A stretch of DNA of 5,389 bases from Bacteroidota bacterium (GTDB taxonomy: Bacteria > Bacteroidota > Bacteroidia > UKL13-3). Below, piece by piece: positions 5,230 through 5,389 of this stretch. The translations under genes were made by a program, and so were the position numbers. Each line of letters starts with the position of its first letter. Positions within the stretch are counted from its first letter, which is position 1. The stretch is taken from assembly GCA_947460565.1 (NCBI GenBank), contig CANHJJ010000153.1, positions 1 through 5,389 of the forward strand, given 5' to 3'. The notes below the pieces were generated by a model, which was not told the origin of the DNA, ran no database searches, and worked only from the letters and a program-made list of their open reading frames with translations.

Positions 5230-5389
5230 CTATTTCTTTTTAGCCACAAACTTTTCTTTAAGTGCCTTGGCCGTATAGCTGGTTTTCACTTTCAGCAAGT
5301 CTTCTGGAGTACCTTCAAATACAAGGTTTCCTCCAATGTCTCCTGCCTCTGGTCCTAGGTCAACAATCCAATCAGCACACTTCGCCACA
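5230..5389 (-). CDS. uvrA: Excinuclease ABC subunit A, C-terminal end (5' part outside window)
   Basis: Reading the - strand from the window edge gives 52 codons and a TAG stop at 5232-5230. The fragment begins [20 protein letters not shown] and continues through [20 protein letters not shown] to the ending [12 protein letters not shown]. The [12 protein letters not shown] block and the following (V/L)xxGTPE are diagnostic of the UvrA C-terminus, just after the second ATP-binding cassette. The Asp of VDLGPE lies beyond Walker B, near the H-loop region. UvrA is the ATP-dependent damage-recognition subunit of UvrABC nucleotide excision repair in the cytoplasm. The lysine-rich end replaces the CxxC-type or long tails seen in some other UvrA proteins. 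The gene is convergent with TA module 2. About 5% of the protein is visible. Confidence 0.95.
   Translation of the reverse strand, partial: VAKCADWIVDLGPEAGDIGGNLVFEGTPEDLLKVKTSYTAKALKEKFVAKKK

Overview
The window looks like a piece of a Bacteroidota chromosome. Three things suggest this. The NuoL/M/N and UvrA sequences have the flavour of that phylum. The DNA is AT-rich, and starts are preceded by A-rich leaders rather than Shine-Dalgarno sequences. The one promoter element I can recognise, TAACTTTG at 4584-4591, fits the Bacteroidota -7 consensus TAnnTTTG. No species can be named from this alone.

Layout: positions 1-3796 hold the end of a complex I (NADH-quinone oxidoreductase) operon on the + strand. 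It comprises the 3' part of nuoL (cut by the window edge), complete nuoM, and complete nuoN with a GTG start. nuoL and nuoM share one base (TAATG), and nuoM and nuoN are separated by 4 bases, so they are almost certainly co-transcribed and translationally coupled. The three products are the antiporter-like membrane subunits that carry proton translocation in the membrane arm. The conserved lysines and glutamates of the proton channels are present in what is visible, so nothing suggests decay.

After nuoN come two tandem palindromes with a related core (3803-3851). These could be a terminator or a REP-like dispersed repeat. Positions 3915-5122 form an accessory island of two type II toxin-antitoxin (TA) modules transcribed divergently from a shared 235-base gap. 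The left one (- strand, 3915-4378) is a Phd/YefM-like antitoxin with a RelE-type mRNA interferase. The right one (+ strand, 4614-5122) is an antitoxin of a family I cannot name with a ParE/RelE-superfamily toxin. In both, the antitoxin comes first and the toxin start overlaps the antitoxin stop as ATGA. The gap between them carries a perfect 14-bp palindrome over the right-hand promoter, a 13-bp inverted repeat upstream of the left-hand pair, and a GC-rich foldable segment that looks unlike its surroundings.

The right-hand toxin converges on the 3' end of uvrA (- strand, cut by the window end), with an AT-rich hairpin plus T-run between them. In short, two self-contained addiction modules sit between two housekeeping loci. 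The items most worth a second look are the unassigned antitoxin, the palindromic operator candidate, and the two repeat-like intergenic segments.
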